Shown in pieces: positions 51,153 through 58,956 of a stretch of DNA of 64,000 nucleotides. The number at the start of each line of letters is the position of its first letter. The stretch's first letter is position 1. Source of the stretch: Thermus antranikianii DSM 12462 (lineage in GTDB: Bacteria > Deinococcota > Deinococci > Deinococcales > Thermaceae); NCBI RefSeq assembly GCF_000423905.1, contig NZ_AUIW01000010.1, forward strand, positions 20,619 to 84,618, given 5' to 3'. A model generated the notes under the pieces. It did no database searches. It was not told the DNA's origin and saw nothing but the letters and a program-made list of their open reading frames with translations. A program made the position numbers and the translations under genes.

Positions 51153-52865
51153 ATGGCTCACTACCACGACCTCGAGCACATCCATCCCCCTCTGCCCGAG
51201 CTGGGAGAGGAGGTGACCCTCCACCTGGAAACCGAGGCCGAGGAAGGGCTCCTCCTTTACGAAAAGGACGGGGAGATCCACAAAAAACCCATGGAACCGG
51301 CCAAGGGGGGCCTAAGGGTGCGGGTTCCCGTGCACGTAAGCCCCTTTCGCTACTGCTTCCTCCTGCCCGAAGGCTTCTTGGGCAGCCACGGCCTGGAAAA
51401 AACCCTTCCCCGCTACGATCGTTTCTTCCACCTCCTGGCGGGATCCCTTCCCCCCTGGTGGGCCCTGGGCACCGTGTATTACCAGATCTTCCCCGACCGC
51501 TTCCGCCAGGGGCGAAAGGAGCTTGCCCCCAAGGATGGGGAATGGCTTCTCATGGGCAGGCCCATCCGCAAGAAGGCCTGGAACGAACCCCCGGGCCCAG
51601 AAGGGGCTTGGGAGTTCTACGGGGGGGATCTCTGGGGGATCCTGGAAGCCCTCCCCTACCTGGAGGCCTTGGGGGTGGAAGCCCTTTACCTAACGCCCAT
51701 CTTCCAAAGCCCAAGCAGCCACCGCTACGACACGGAAGACTACCTGCAGGTGGACCCCCACCTGGGAGGAGAAGGGGCCCTGGAAGCCCTCTTCCAGGCT
51801 TTGGAAAAGAGGGGCATGCGCCTGGTGCTGGATGGCGTCTTCAACCATGTGGGGGCCACCCACCCCTGGTTTCAAAGGGCCCTAAAGGACCCGGAAAGCC
51901 CAGAGCGGAGCATGTTCACCTTTTACCCCGATGGCTCCTACGCCACCTTCTGGGGGGTAAAGTCCATGCCCAAGCTGGACTATGCCTCCCCCCTCACCCA
52001 GGAGCGCTTCGTCCATGGGCCAAGAGCCCCCATCCGCTACTGGATGCGCCTGGCCCACGGCTTCCGGCTGGATGTGGCCCACTCCATTGGGGAAGGGGGG
52101 ACCAACCGCAAGAACGCCCGCTGGCTTCGCGCCTTAGCCCGGGCCGCTAAGGAGGAAAGACCCGAGGCCGTGGTCTTCGGGGAACTCTCCTACGACGCCA
52201 TCCCCACCCTAAGGGCCCATACCCTGGACGGGGCCATGCACTATGCGGGCTTCGCCCACCCCGTGATGGAGTGGCTTTCGGGAAGGGATGTGCACGGAAG
52301 GCCTGTCCACCTGGACGCCCAGGAGACCTGGCGGGTCCTCTGGGACCACTACCAGGCCCTGCCCGTGCAGCTTCGGCACAGCATGTACACCCTCATCTCC
52401 TCCCACGACATCCCCCGCGCCCTTTGGCGGCTTAAGGGGGATGTGGAACGGTTCAAGCTGGCCTATGCCCTCCTCTTCGCCTTCCCGGGAAGCCCCGCCA
52501 TCTACTACGGGGATGAGGTGGGCCTTTCCCAACCCAACCCCTACGCAAAGTGGCAAGGGGATCCCTACTGCCGGGCTCCCTTCCCCTGGGAGGAAAGCGC
52601 ATGGAACCTCGAGGTCTTGACCCTTATCCGCAGGTTGGTAAAGCTTAAGCGCACCCACCCTGCCCTGCGCCTGGGAGGGCTTCTTCCCTTAGACGCCGGC
52701 AAAGGAGTGTTGGCCTTCAAAAGGCGGTACCAAGACCAGGAAATCTGGGCCTTCTTCGCCCCGGAAGGGGCAAAACTCACCCTTCCCCCTGGGATAGACC
52801 TCATCGCCGAGAAGGAAGTGGCGGGGGAGGTGGAAGCTACCTTTCTGCTGTTCCAACCCGTATAA
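51153..52865 (+). CDS. GH13 alpha-glucosidase / cyclomaltodextrinase-type enzyme
   Basis: 570 residues, intracellular (no signal peptide). A ~90-residue N-terminal beta domain is typical of neopullulanase/cyclomaltodextrinase. The barrel has YYQIFPDRF, DGVFNHVG, the nucleophile Asp in GFRLDVAHS (~307), the acid Glu in VFGELS (~342) and the third Asp in SSHDIPR (~417). It should hydrolyse imported maltodextrins or cyclodextrins. Last gene of the mal operon, 4 bases after malG. Confidence 0.92.
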   Translation: MAHYHDLEHIHPPLPELGEEVTLHLETEAEEGLLLYEKDGEIHKKPMEPAKGGLRVRVPVHVSPFRYCFLLPEGFLGSHGLEKTLPRYDRFFHLLAGSLPPWWALGTVYYQIFPDRFRQGRKELAPKDGEWLLMGRPIRKKAWNEPPGPEGAWEFYGGDLWGILEALPYLEALGVEALYLTPIFQSPSSHRYDTEDYLQVDPHLGGEGALEALFQALEKRGMRLVLDGVFNHVGATHPWFQRALKDPESPERSMFTFYPDGSYATFWGVKSMPKLDYASPLTQERFVHGPRAPIRYWMRLAHGFRLDVAHSIGEGGTNRKNARWLRALARAAKEERPEAVVFGELSYDAIPTLRAHTLDGAMHYAGFAHPVMEWLSGRDVHGRPVHLDAQETWRVLWDHYQALPVQLRHSMYTLISSHDIPRALWRLKGDVERFKLAYALLFAFPGSPAIYYGDEVGLSQPNPYAKWQGDPYCRAPFPWEESAWNLEVLTLIRRLVKLKRTHPALRLGGLLPLDAGKGVLAFKRRYQDQEIWAFFAPEGAKLTLPPGIDLIAEKEVAGEVEATFLLFQPV

Positions 52866-52866
52866 T
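52861..52866 (+). promoter_or_regulatory. -10 box of the small gene at 52876
   Basis: Consensus TATAAT overlapping the GH13 stop codon, 9 bases before the ATG; predicts a leaderless message. No clear -35. Confidence 0.55.
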
Positions 52867-52875
52867 AGAAGCGAA

Positions 52876-53271
52876 ATGCAGCTTAAAAACTTTTTCAGAA
52901 TCTTCATGAGGCGGAGCAGCAACGCCGACGCCAAGCCGGTGGAAGGCATCCTGGATGCAGCTCCCCTTCAGGCCCAGGCTGGGGGAAGGGTCTCCTCAGA
53001 AGAGCTATTGGCCCAGATGGAAGCGCTAAAGCAGGAAAACCCCAAGGACCCCGGCTTCCATAAGCGGGTCATCGCTCTGGTTCAAGAAGCCTATGACCGT
53101 TGGAATAGCCTCCCCCAGGAACAAAAACAGGCCATCCTTGCCTCTCTTACCACCTTGCTCTCCCTTCTGCCCGCGGGGCGGCTTGGACGGGTAGGGTTGC
53201 TCTTGAAGAAGGCTTTAGGCCCTGAGGGTCAGCTTGCCCTTGCCGCCCTGCTCCGCCTCCTGAAGCGTTAG
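52876..53271 (+). CDS. Unknown small protein
   Basis: 131 residues, no family recognised. The N-terminus is basic and aromatic (KNFFRIFMRRSS), followed by a polar linker, a helical region (SEELLAQMEALKQEN) and a hydrophobic Leu-rich C-terminus (ILASLTTLLSLLPAGRLGRVGLLLKKALG) that may pack as amphipathic helices. A consensus -10 box and codon usage like its neighbours support a real gene. It lies between the mal operon and mutS2, with no overlap with either. Confidence 0.7.
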   Translation: MQLKNFFRIFMRRSSNADAKPVEGILDAAPLQAQAGGRVSSEELLAQMEALKQENPKDPGFHKRVIALVQEAYDRWNSLPQEQKQAILASLTTLLSLLPAGRLGRVGLLLKKALGPEGQLALAALLRLLKR

Positions 53272-53282
53272 AGCCCAAGAGC

Positions 53283-53288
53283 TATACT
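53283..53288 (+). promoter_or_regulatory. -10 box of mutS2
   Basis: TATACT, 8 bases before the GTG at 53297; predicts a leaderless mRNA and supports that start. Confidence 0.5.
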
Positions 53289-53296
53289 GGGCTTTT

Positions 53297-55537
53297 GTGC
53301 GGGATGTCCTCGAGGTCCTGGAGTTCCCCAAAGTCCGCGCCCTCCTTGCGGAAAGAGCCAAGACCCCCTTGGGGCAAAGGCTGGCCTTGGCCCTTGCCCC
53401 CCTCTCCCAGGAGGAGGCGGAAAGGCGCCACCAGCTAACCCAGGAGGCCTTAGCCTATCCCTACACTCTTCCCGAGGCGGGAACCCTCGAGGAAGCCTAC
53501 CAAAAGGCCCGAGGCGGGGCCAGGCTTTCGGGCCTCGAGCTCCTAAGAGCAGCTCAGGCCCTGGAGGAGGCCATAGCCCTCAAGGAGGAGCTTCTTCCCC
53601 TACAAAACCTCCTGAGCCAGGTGGCGGCGGGCATCGGGGACCACGGGGCCTTTCTCGCCAAGGTCAGGAAAGCCCTGGACGAGGAAGGAGCTGTGCGGGA
53701 TGAGGCAAGCCCCAAGCTTTTCGCCATCCGCCGGGAACTCAAGCCCCTGCGCCAACAGATCCTGGACAAACTCTACGCCCTCATGGACCGCCACCCCGAA
53801 GCGATCCAGGACCGGTTCGTCACCCTGCGCCGCGAGCGCTACTGCATCCCCGTGCGCGCGGGGATGGCCCAAAGGATCCCCGGCCTTCTCCTGGATGAGT
53901 CCGAATCCGGGGCCACCCTTTTCATAGAGCCCCTTTCCGTGGTGAAGCTGAACAACCGCCTCCAGGCCCTACGCCTTCAGGAGGAGGAGGAAGTAAACCG
54001 CATCCTACGGGAGCTTTCCGAAGCCCTGGCAGCCGATGAGGAACTGCCCGGCACCCTTAAGGCCCTGAGCCTTCTGGACCTCGTCCAGGCCCAGGCGGCC
54101 CTGGCCCGGGATCTCCGCCTCACCCGGCCCCGCTTCGGGGAAGCCTACGAGCTTTTCCAAGCCTTCCACCCCCTTATCCCCAATCCCGTCCCCAACTCCC
54201 TGGCCCTGGACGGGGAAAGGCGCCTCATCCTTATCTCCGGCCCCAACATGGGGGGAAAGACGGCCCTCCTAAAAACCCTGGGCCTTGCGGTGCTCATGGC
54301 CCAGTCGGGGCTTTTCGTGGCGGCCAAGAAGGCCACCTTGGCCTGGCCCGACAGGGTCTTCGCCGACATCGGCGATGAGCAATCCCTTCAGGAAAACCTC
54401 TCCACCTTCGCCGGGCACTTAAGAAGGCTCAAGGAGATGCTGGAAAGCGCCACGGCCCAAAGCCTGGTCCTCATCGACGAGCTGGGCAGCGGCACCGACC
54501 CCGAGGAGGGAGCCGCCCTTTCCCAGGCCATCCTGGAAGCCCTCCTGGAAAAAGGGGTCAAGGGCCTGGTCACCACCCACCTCTCCCCCCTGAAGGCCTT
54601 CGCCCAGGGGCGAACGGGCATCCAAAACGCCTCCATGCGCTTTGACCTGGAGGGCTTGCGCCCCACCTACGAGCTGGTCCTGGGGGTGCCTGGGCGGAGC
54701 TACGCCCTGGCCATCGCTAGGAGGCTTTCCCTGCCCGAGGCGGTGCTGAAGCGGGCGGAAAGCCTTCTGCCCCAAGGGGGAAGGCTGGAAGCCCTCCTGG
54801 AGGAGCTGGAGGCGGAAAGGTTACGCCTAGAGGAGGAAAGAAGCCAGCTCCTTTCCCAGATGGCCCAGGTGGAGGCCTTAAGGAAGCGGCTGGAGGAGCG
54901 GGAAGCCCGTTTTGAGGAGGAGCGGCAGGAAAGGCTCAAGGCCTTGGAGGAGGAGATCCGCCAGAAGCTCCTAAAGGTGGAGGCCGAGCTCAAAGCCCTC
55001 AAGGAAAAGGCCAAAACCCAAGGGAAAAAGGACGCCCTGCGGGAGCTTTTGGCCCTGAGGGAAAGGTATGCCAGGGCCACGCCCAAGGTTGCCTTGGAGG
55101 TGCCTAGGGGCCTCGAGGCAGGACAGATGGTGGAGATCACCTCTCTGAAGCGTCAGGGAAGGCTTTTGGAGCTAAGGGGAGAGGAAGCCCTGGTCCAGGT
55201 AGGGCCGGTGAAGATAACGGTGAAGGCCAAGGAACTCACCCCCCTTAAGGCCCAGGAAACCCCAAAGGCCATCGGCCTAAAACCGCGAAGGGAGGTGAAG
55301 GAGGTGGACCTCAGGGGGCTTACCGTGGAGGAAGCCCTCCTGGAGGTGGACTCCGCCCTGGAGGAGGCCCGCGCCTTGGGCCTCACCACCCTGCGCCTCC
55401 TTCACGGCAAGGGTACCGGAGCCCTAAGGCAGGCCATCCGCGAGGCCCTAAGGCGGGACAAACGGGTGGAAACCTTCGCCGACGCCCCTCCCCACGAGGG
55501 CGGGCACGGGGTCACGGTGGTGGTGCTGAAGGGCTAG
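53297..55537 (+). CDS. mutS2: Endonuclease MutS2
   Basis: 746 residues. It lacks the mismatch-recognition domain of MutS and has the core and ATPase: Walker A GPNMGGKTALLKTL (~315) and LVLIDELGSGTDPEEGAAL. A long coiled coil follows (~500-590), then a C-terminal Smr nuclease domain from ~669 (EVDLRGLTVEEAL, LRLLHGKGTGALR). In Thermus and Helicobacter the family suppresses recombination; in Bacillus it acts on collided ribosomes. GTG start. Confidence 0.95.
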   Translation: MRDVLEVLEFPKVRALLAERAKTPLGQRLALALAPLSQEEAERRHQLTQEALAYPYTLPEAGTLEEAYQKARGGARLSGLELLRAAQALEEAIALKEELLPLQNLLSQVAAGIGDHGAFLAKVRKALDEEGAVRDEASPKLFAIRRELKPLRQQILDKLYALMDRHPEAIQDRFVTLRRERYCIPVRAGMAQRIPGLLLDESESGATLFIEPLSVVKLNNRLQALRLQEEEEVNRILRELSEALAADEELPGTLKALSLLDLVQAQAALARDLRLTRPRFGEAYELFQAFHPLIPNPVPNSLALDGERRLILISGPNMGGKTALLKTLGLAVLMAQSGLFVAAKKATLAWPDRVFADIGDEQSLQENLSTFAGHLRRLKEMLESATAQSLVLIDELGSGTDPEEGAALSQAILEALLEKGVKGLVTTHLSPLKAFAQGRTGIQNASMRFDLEGLRPTYELVLGVPGRSYALAIARRLSLPEAVLKRAESLLPQGGRLEALLEELEAERLRLEEERSQLLSQMAQVEALRKRLEEREARFEEERQERLKALEEEIRQKLLKVEAELKALKEKAKTQGKKDALRELLALRERYARATPKVALEVPRGLEAGQMVEITSLKRQGRLLELRGEEALVQVGPVKITVKAKELTPLKAQETPKAIGLKPRREVKEVDLRGLTVEEALLEVDSALEEARALGLTTLRLLHGKGTGALRQAIREALRRDKRVETFADAPPHEGGHGVTVVVLKG

Positions 55538-55935
55538 AAGGAGCGGCCTTCCAGGGCCTCTATGCGTTCTCGGATGACCGGGGGCAAAGGAGCAGGCCTG
55601 CCTCCTTCCAGCCAAACCTGGACCGTCTTGCCCCGAGCGGCCTCCTCCCCCCTTGCCAGGAGGAGGTACTCCATGTCAAAGCTGCTCCGCCCGATGCGCA
55701 CCACCCGCACCCCCACCTCCACGGGATCCTCGAGGAGGATGGGCTTCAGGAAATCCACCTCCGCCCGGGCCAGGATGAAGCGCCCCTTCTCCACCCAGTC
55801 CCTTTCCAATCTCTGGAAGTAGGCGGCGCGGGCCACCTCAAAGTAGGTGAGGTAGACCGCGTTGTTCACATGCCCTAGGGCATCCAGATCGCGGAAGCGC
55901 ACCTGTATGGGTACGGATACGGGAAAACCCTCCAC
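55534..55935 (-). CDS. YbgC-type acyl-CoA thioesterase (4HBT hot-dog fold)
   Basis: 133 residues. The 4HBT signature is intact: VRFRDLDALGHVNNAVYLTYFEVAR, where the Asp after FR is catalytic. The frame is open upstream but the GTG (complement of 55933-55935), 8 bases after a TATACT box, is the natural leaderless start. It overlaps the mutS2 stop by 4 bases on the opposite strand and is divergent from pepF across a palindrome. Confidence 0.9.
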   Translation of the reverse strand: MEGFPVSVPIQVRFRDLDALGHVNNAVYLTYFEVARAAYFQRLERDWVEKGRFILARAEVDFLKPILLEDPVEVGVRVVRIGRSSFDMEYLLLARGEEAARGKTVQVWLEGGRPAPLPPVIRERIEALEGRSF

Positions 55936-55955
55936 GAAGCCAGAGTATACCAGGG

Positions 55956-55971
55956 CTGACCCGCGGGTCAG
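55956..55971. promoter_or_regulatory. 16-bp perfect palindrome between divergent promoters
   Basis: CTGACCCGCGGGTCAG is its own reverse complement. It covers the -35 (CTGACC, complement of 55966-55971) of the thioesterase promoter, whose -10 TATACT is at 55944-55949. It also ends next to the pepF -10 TATAGT (55973-55978), 6 bases before the ATG. A dimeric repressor here could shut both genes (inference). Confidence 0.7.
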
Positions 55972-55984
55972 GTATAGTGGGGCC

Positions 55985-57673
55985 ATGGAAACCACGTGGG
56001 ATCTAACCCCCCTTTTCCCGGGCCTGGAAAGCCCCGAGTTCCAGGCAGCCTGGGAAGGCGTGAAGAAGCGGATTGGCCAGCTTAAGGAGCAGGTGGAGCA
56101 AGGGGCTCCCCTAAAGGAGACCCTGGCCTCCCTGGACGCCCTTTTGGAGGAATCCACCCCCCTTTGGGCCTACCTCTACGCCCGCTTCACCGCCGACACC
56201 ACCGACGAGGCCGCCTCGGCCAAGCTCTCCGAGCTGGAGGTGCTCTTCCTGGACTTCGCCCGCCTAAGGCCCCGCCTCACCCGCTACCTGGCCCTCCAGG
56301 ACCCGGAGGAGGCAGGGCCTTACCGCATCCTGGTGGAGGAGGCCCGGGAGGAAGCCCTGCACATGATGCCCGAAGGAGAGGAGGTCCTGGCGGCGGAGCT
56401 ATCCCTTTCCGGACGCCAGGCCTGGTCCAAGCTCCACGAGAACCTCACCAGCCAGATCACCGCGGTGGTGGACGGGGAGGAGTTGCCCATCACCCAGGTG
56501 CGGAACCTCTATTTCCGCCCCGAGGAGGAGGTGCGCAAGAAGGCCTACCAGGCGGAACTCAAAGCCTGGGAAGGCCACGAGGTGCCCCTGGCCTACGCCC
56601 TAAACGGGGTCAAGGGGGAAGCCTCGGTCCTGAACCGCAGGCGGGGCTACCGGGATGACCTCGAGCCCAGCCTGCACCGAAACCGCATCACCCGGAAGGC
56701 CCTCATGGCCCTCCTGGAAGCGGTGCGGGAAAGCCTTCCCCTCTTCCACCGCTACTACCTTCTGAAGGCCAAGGCTCTGGGCAAGGAAAGGCTGGACTGG
56801 TGGGACCTCTTTGCCCCCATCGGAAAGGGCCGGCGCTGGAGCCTGGAGGAGGCCCGGGACTTCATCCGGGAAAAGCTCGCCACCCTGGTCCCGAACGCCG
56901 CTAAAGTGGCGGAAACCGCATTCCAAGAGCGCTGGATGGACCTCCTGCCCCGCAAGGGCAAGATCGGCGGGGCTTACTGCATGGGAAGGGGCGGGGGCAA
57001 AAGCCTCATCCTGGCCAACTACGAGGAAAGCTTTGAGTCGGTTTCCACCCTGGCCCACGAGCTGGGCCACGCCTACCACAACTTCGCCCTGGCCCGGGTG
57101 CCCGCCAGCCTGCGGGAGGTGCCCATGACCCTGGCGGAGACCGCCAGCATCATGAACGAAACCCTGGTGGTGGAGGCGGCCCTTAAGGAAGTCTCCCCGG
57201 AAGAGGGGCTTCTCATCCTGGACGCCTACCTGCAAGGAGCGGCCCAGGTGGTGGTGGACATCTATAGCCGCTTCCTCTTTGAGTCCTGGGTCTTTGAGGG
57301 AAGGAAGGCCCGGGAGCTTTCCCCCAGGGAGTTCAAGGAGCTCATGCTGAAGGCCCAGAAGGAAGCCTACGGAGAGGTCCTCGCCACCCACCATCCCTAC
57401 ATGTGGGCGGTGAAGGGGCATTACTACGGCTCCGACTTCTACAACTACCCTTACACCTTCGGCCTCCTCTTCGGCTTGGCCGTGTACCAGGAGGCCAAGG
57501 AGGACCCGGGCTTTGCCGGGCGCTACGAGGAGCTTCTGGCCACCTCGGGCATGTACCGGGCCAAGGAGCTGGCGGCCCGCTACGGCTTTGACCTGGAAAA
57601 CCCCGCCTTCTGGCGAAAGGGGTTTGCGGTTCTGGCCGAGAAGGTGGAGGAGCTGGAGAGGAGGCTTGCCTAG
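55985..57673 (+). CDS. pepF: Oligoendopeptidase F (M3 family)
   Basis: 562-residue cytosolic zinc peptidase that cuts short peptides. The zinc site is STLAHELGHAYHN (~358), with the downstream Glu in AETASIMNETL. Substrate-binding residues occur in HHPYMWAVKGHYYG and FYNYPYTFGLLFG. The start is the ATG at 55985, not the earlier in-frame one, because homology begins at TWDLTPLFPG and the -10 box is immediately upstream. It could process peptides brought in by the importer at 31-35 kb. Confidence 0.94.
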   Translation: METTWDLTPLFPGLESPEFQAAWEGVKKRIGQLKEQVEQGAPLKETLASLDALLEESTPLWAYLYARFTADTTDEAASAKLSELEVLFLDFARLRPRLTRYLALQDPEEAGPYRILVEEAREEALHMMPEGEEVLAAELSLSGRQAWSKLHENLTSQITAVVDGEELPITQVRNLYFRPEEEVRKKAYQAELKAWEGHEVPLAYALNGVKGEASVLNRRRGYRDDLEPSLHRNRITRKALMALLEAVRESLPLFHRYYLLKAKALGKERLDWWDLFAPIGKGRRWSLEEARDFIREKLATLVPNAAKVAETAFQERWMDLLPRKGKIGGAYCMGRGGGKSLILANYEESFESVSTLAHELGHAYHNFALARVPASLREVPMTLAETASIMNETLVVEAALKEVSPEEGLLILDAYLQGAAQVVVDIYSRFLFESWVFEGRKARELSPREFKELMLKAQKEAYGEVLATHHPYMWAVKGHYYGSDFYNYPYTFGLLFGLAVYQEAKEDPGFAGRYEELLATSGMYRAKELAARYGFDLENPAFWRKGFAVLAEKVEELERRLA

Positions 57674-57690
57674 CCCAGCTGGGCGCCTTC

Positions 57691-57708
57691 CTGACCGTCC
57701 CCTGACCT
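57691..57708. repeat. CTGACC direct repeats, 11-bp spacing, before arsC
   Basis: CTGACCG (57691-57697) and CTGACCT (57702-57708) are separated by 4 bases, a 7-4-7 arrangement like PhoB-class sites. It lies 22 bases upstream of the ATG. Short and possibly by chance. Confidence 0.3.
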
Positions 57709-57729
57709 GGGGAAGGTTAGGTTTATAGG

Positions 57730-58179
57730 ATGCGCCTTTTGGTTCTTTGCACCCACAACTCCGCCCGCAGCCAGATGGCGGAGGGCTGGCTCCGGCACTG
57801 GGCCAGGGAAATGGGAGTGGACCTCGAGGTCCACTCCGCCGGCACCGAGAAGACCTTCGTCAAGGAAGAAGCCAAGCGGGTGATGGCCGAGGTGGGAATC
57901 GACCTTACGGGGCACTTCTCCAAAACCCTTTTTGAGCTCCCCGATCCCTGGAACTTCCACCTGGTTCTCACCGTGTGCGATGCCGCTAAGGAAGCCTGCC
58001 CCGCCTACCCCGCAAAGACGGAAAAGCGCCACGTTTCCTTCCCCGATCCCTCGGGAAAATCCCTGGAAGAGTGGCGCAGGGTGCGGGATGCCCTCGGGCG
58101 CATGGCCCGCTACCTGGTGGAAAACCTGAAAGTTGGCCGTATCCCCACAGACGAGGAGCTGGAGGAAGCCGCAAGGTAG
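57730..58179 (+). CDS. arsC: Arsenate reductase (thioredoxin-coupled) / low-Mr phosphatase family
   Basis: 149 residues. The P-loop is CTHNSARS (Cys9-x5-Arg), and two further Cys (LTVCDAAKEACP) match the Cys82/Cys89 relay of thioredoxin-dependent ArsC. The general acid Asp is in FPDPSG. It reduces arsenate to arsenite; weak tyrosine phosphatase activity is usual in the family. No arsR, acr3 or arsB is adjacent. Confidence 0.92.
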   Translation: MRLLVLCTHNSARSQMAEGWLRHWAREMGVDLEVHSAGTEKTFVKEEAKRVMAEVGIDLTGHFSKTLFELPDPWNFHLVLTVCDAAKEACPAYPAKTEKRHVSFPDPSGKSLEEWRRVRDALGRMARYLVENLKVGRIPTDEELEEAAR

Positions 58180-58181
58180 CC

Positions 58182-58901
58182 CTATCGGGCCGACCCGGCC
58201 TCGAGGTCCCCGATGTGGATGGCCACCACCCCGAAGGTGAGGAGTTCGTAGCGCACCGTGAAGCCCGCTTCCTCCATCATGCCCCTTAAGGCTTCCGGCG
58301 GGGGAAAGGCCTCCACGCTTTCCGGCAGGTAGCGGTAGGCCCCGAAGTTCCCTGAAACCAAGCCTCCTAGGAAGGGGAGAATCCTCTGGAAATAAATGCG
58401 AAAAACCCGGCCAAAAATCCCTTGGGGAGGGGGAGGAAACTCCAGGATGACCAGCCGCCCCCCCGGGGCCAGGACCCGGCGGAGCTCGAAAAGAGCCTTA
58501 CGGTAGTCGGCGAAGTTGCGGAAACCGAAGGCGATGGTGATGGCCTCAAAGCTTCCTTGGGGGAAAGGAAGGGAAAGGGCATCGGCTTCCAGAAACTCCA
58601 CCGCAAGGCCCTGCGCCCGGGCTTTCCTGCGGGCAATCTCCAGCATGGGCAGGGCGAAGTCCGCCCCCACCACCTGAGCCGTGGGCGCCCTCCTCTTCAA
58701 CATAAGGGCCAGGTCTCCCGTGCCCGTGGCCAGGTCCAGGATGCGCCTGGGATTTTTTTCTAAAGCCAGGGCCACCGCCCGCCTACGCCAGCGAAGATCG
58801 GTGCCAAAGGAAAGAAGCCGGTTTAAAAGGTCGTAGCGGGGAGCGATCTCCGCAAACATGCGCCGCACCCGCTCGGCCTTTTCCTGGGGAGAAACCTCCA
58901 C
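58182..58901 (-). CDS. ubiE: Demethylmenaquinone methyltransferase
   Basis: SAM-dependent C-methyltransferase for the last menaquinone step. 239 residues: MFAEIAPRYDLLNRLLSFG, the SAM motif LDLATGTGDLAL, FGFRNFADYRKALFELRRVL and GGRLVILEF. Thermus uses menaquinone, so menG is the functional name. The start is a GTG. It is convergent with arsC (3-base gap) and divergent from the nucleoside permease. Confidence 0.94.
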   Translation of the reverse strand: MEVSPQEKAERVRRMFAEIAPRYDLLNRLLSFGTDLRWRRRAVALALEKNPRRILDLATGTGDLALMLKRRAPTAQVVGADFALPMLEIARRKARAQGLAVEFLEADALSLPFPQGSFEAITIAFGFRNFADYRKALFELRRVLAPGGRLVILEFPPPPQGIFGRVFRIYFQRILPFLGGLVSGNFGAYRYLPESVEAFPPPEALRGMMEEAGFTVRYELLTFGVVAIHIGDLEAGSAR

Positions 58902-58956
58902 GAAATGAAGTCTAGCACCGCCCGGGGCCGTAGACCTACGGGGCTAGGGTACAATC

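Noticed and set aside
57673..57684. GCCCAGCTGGGC palindrome after pepF
   Set aside because: As RNA it leaves only a 4-bp stem with a 4-base loop and no T-run; likely chance in GC-rich DNA.
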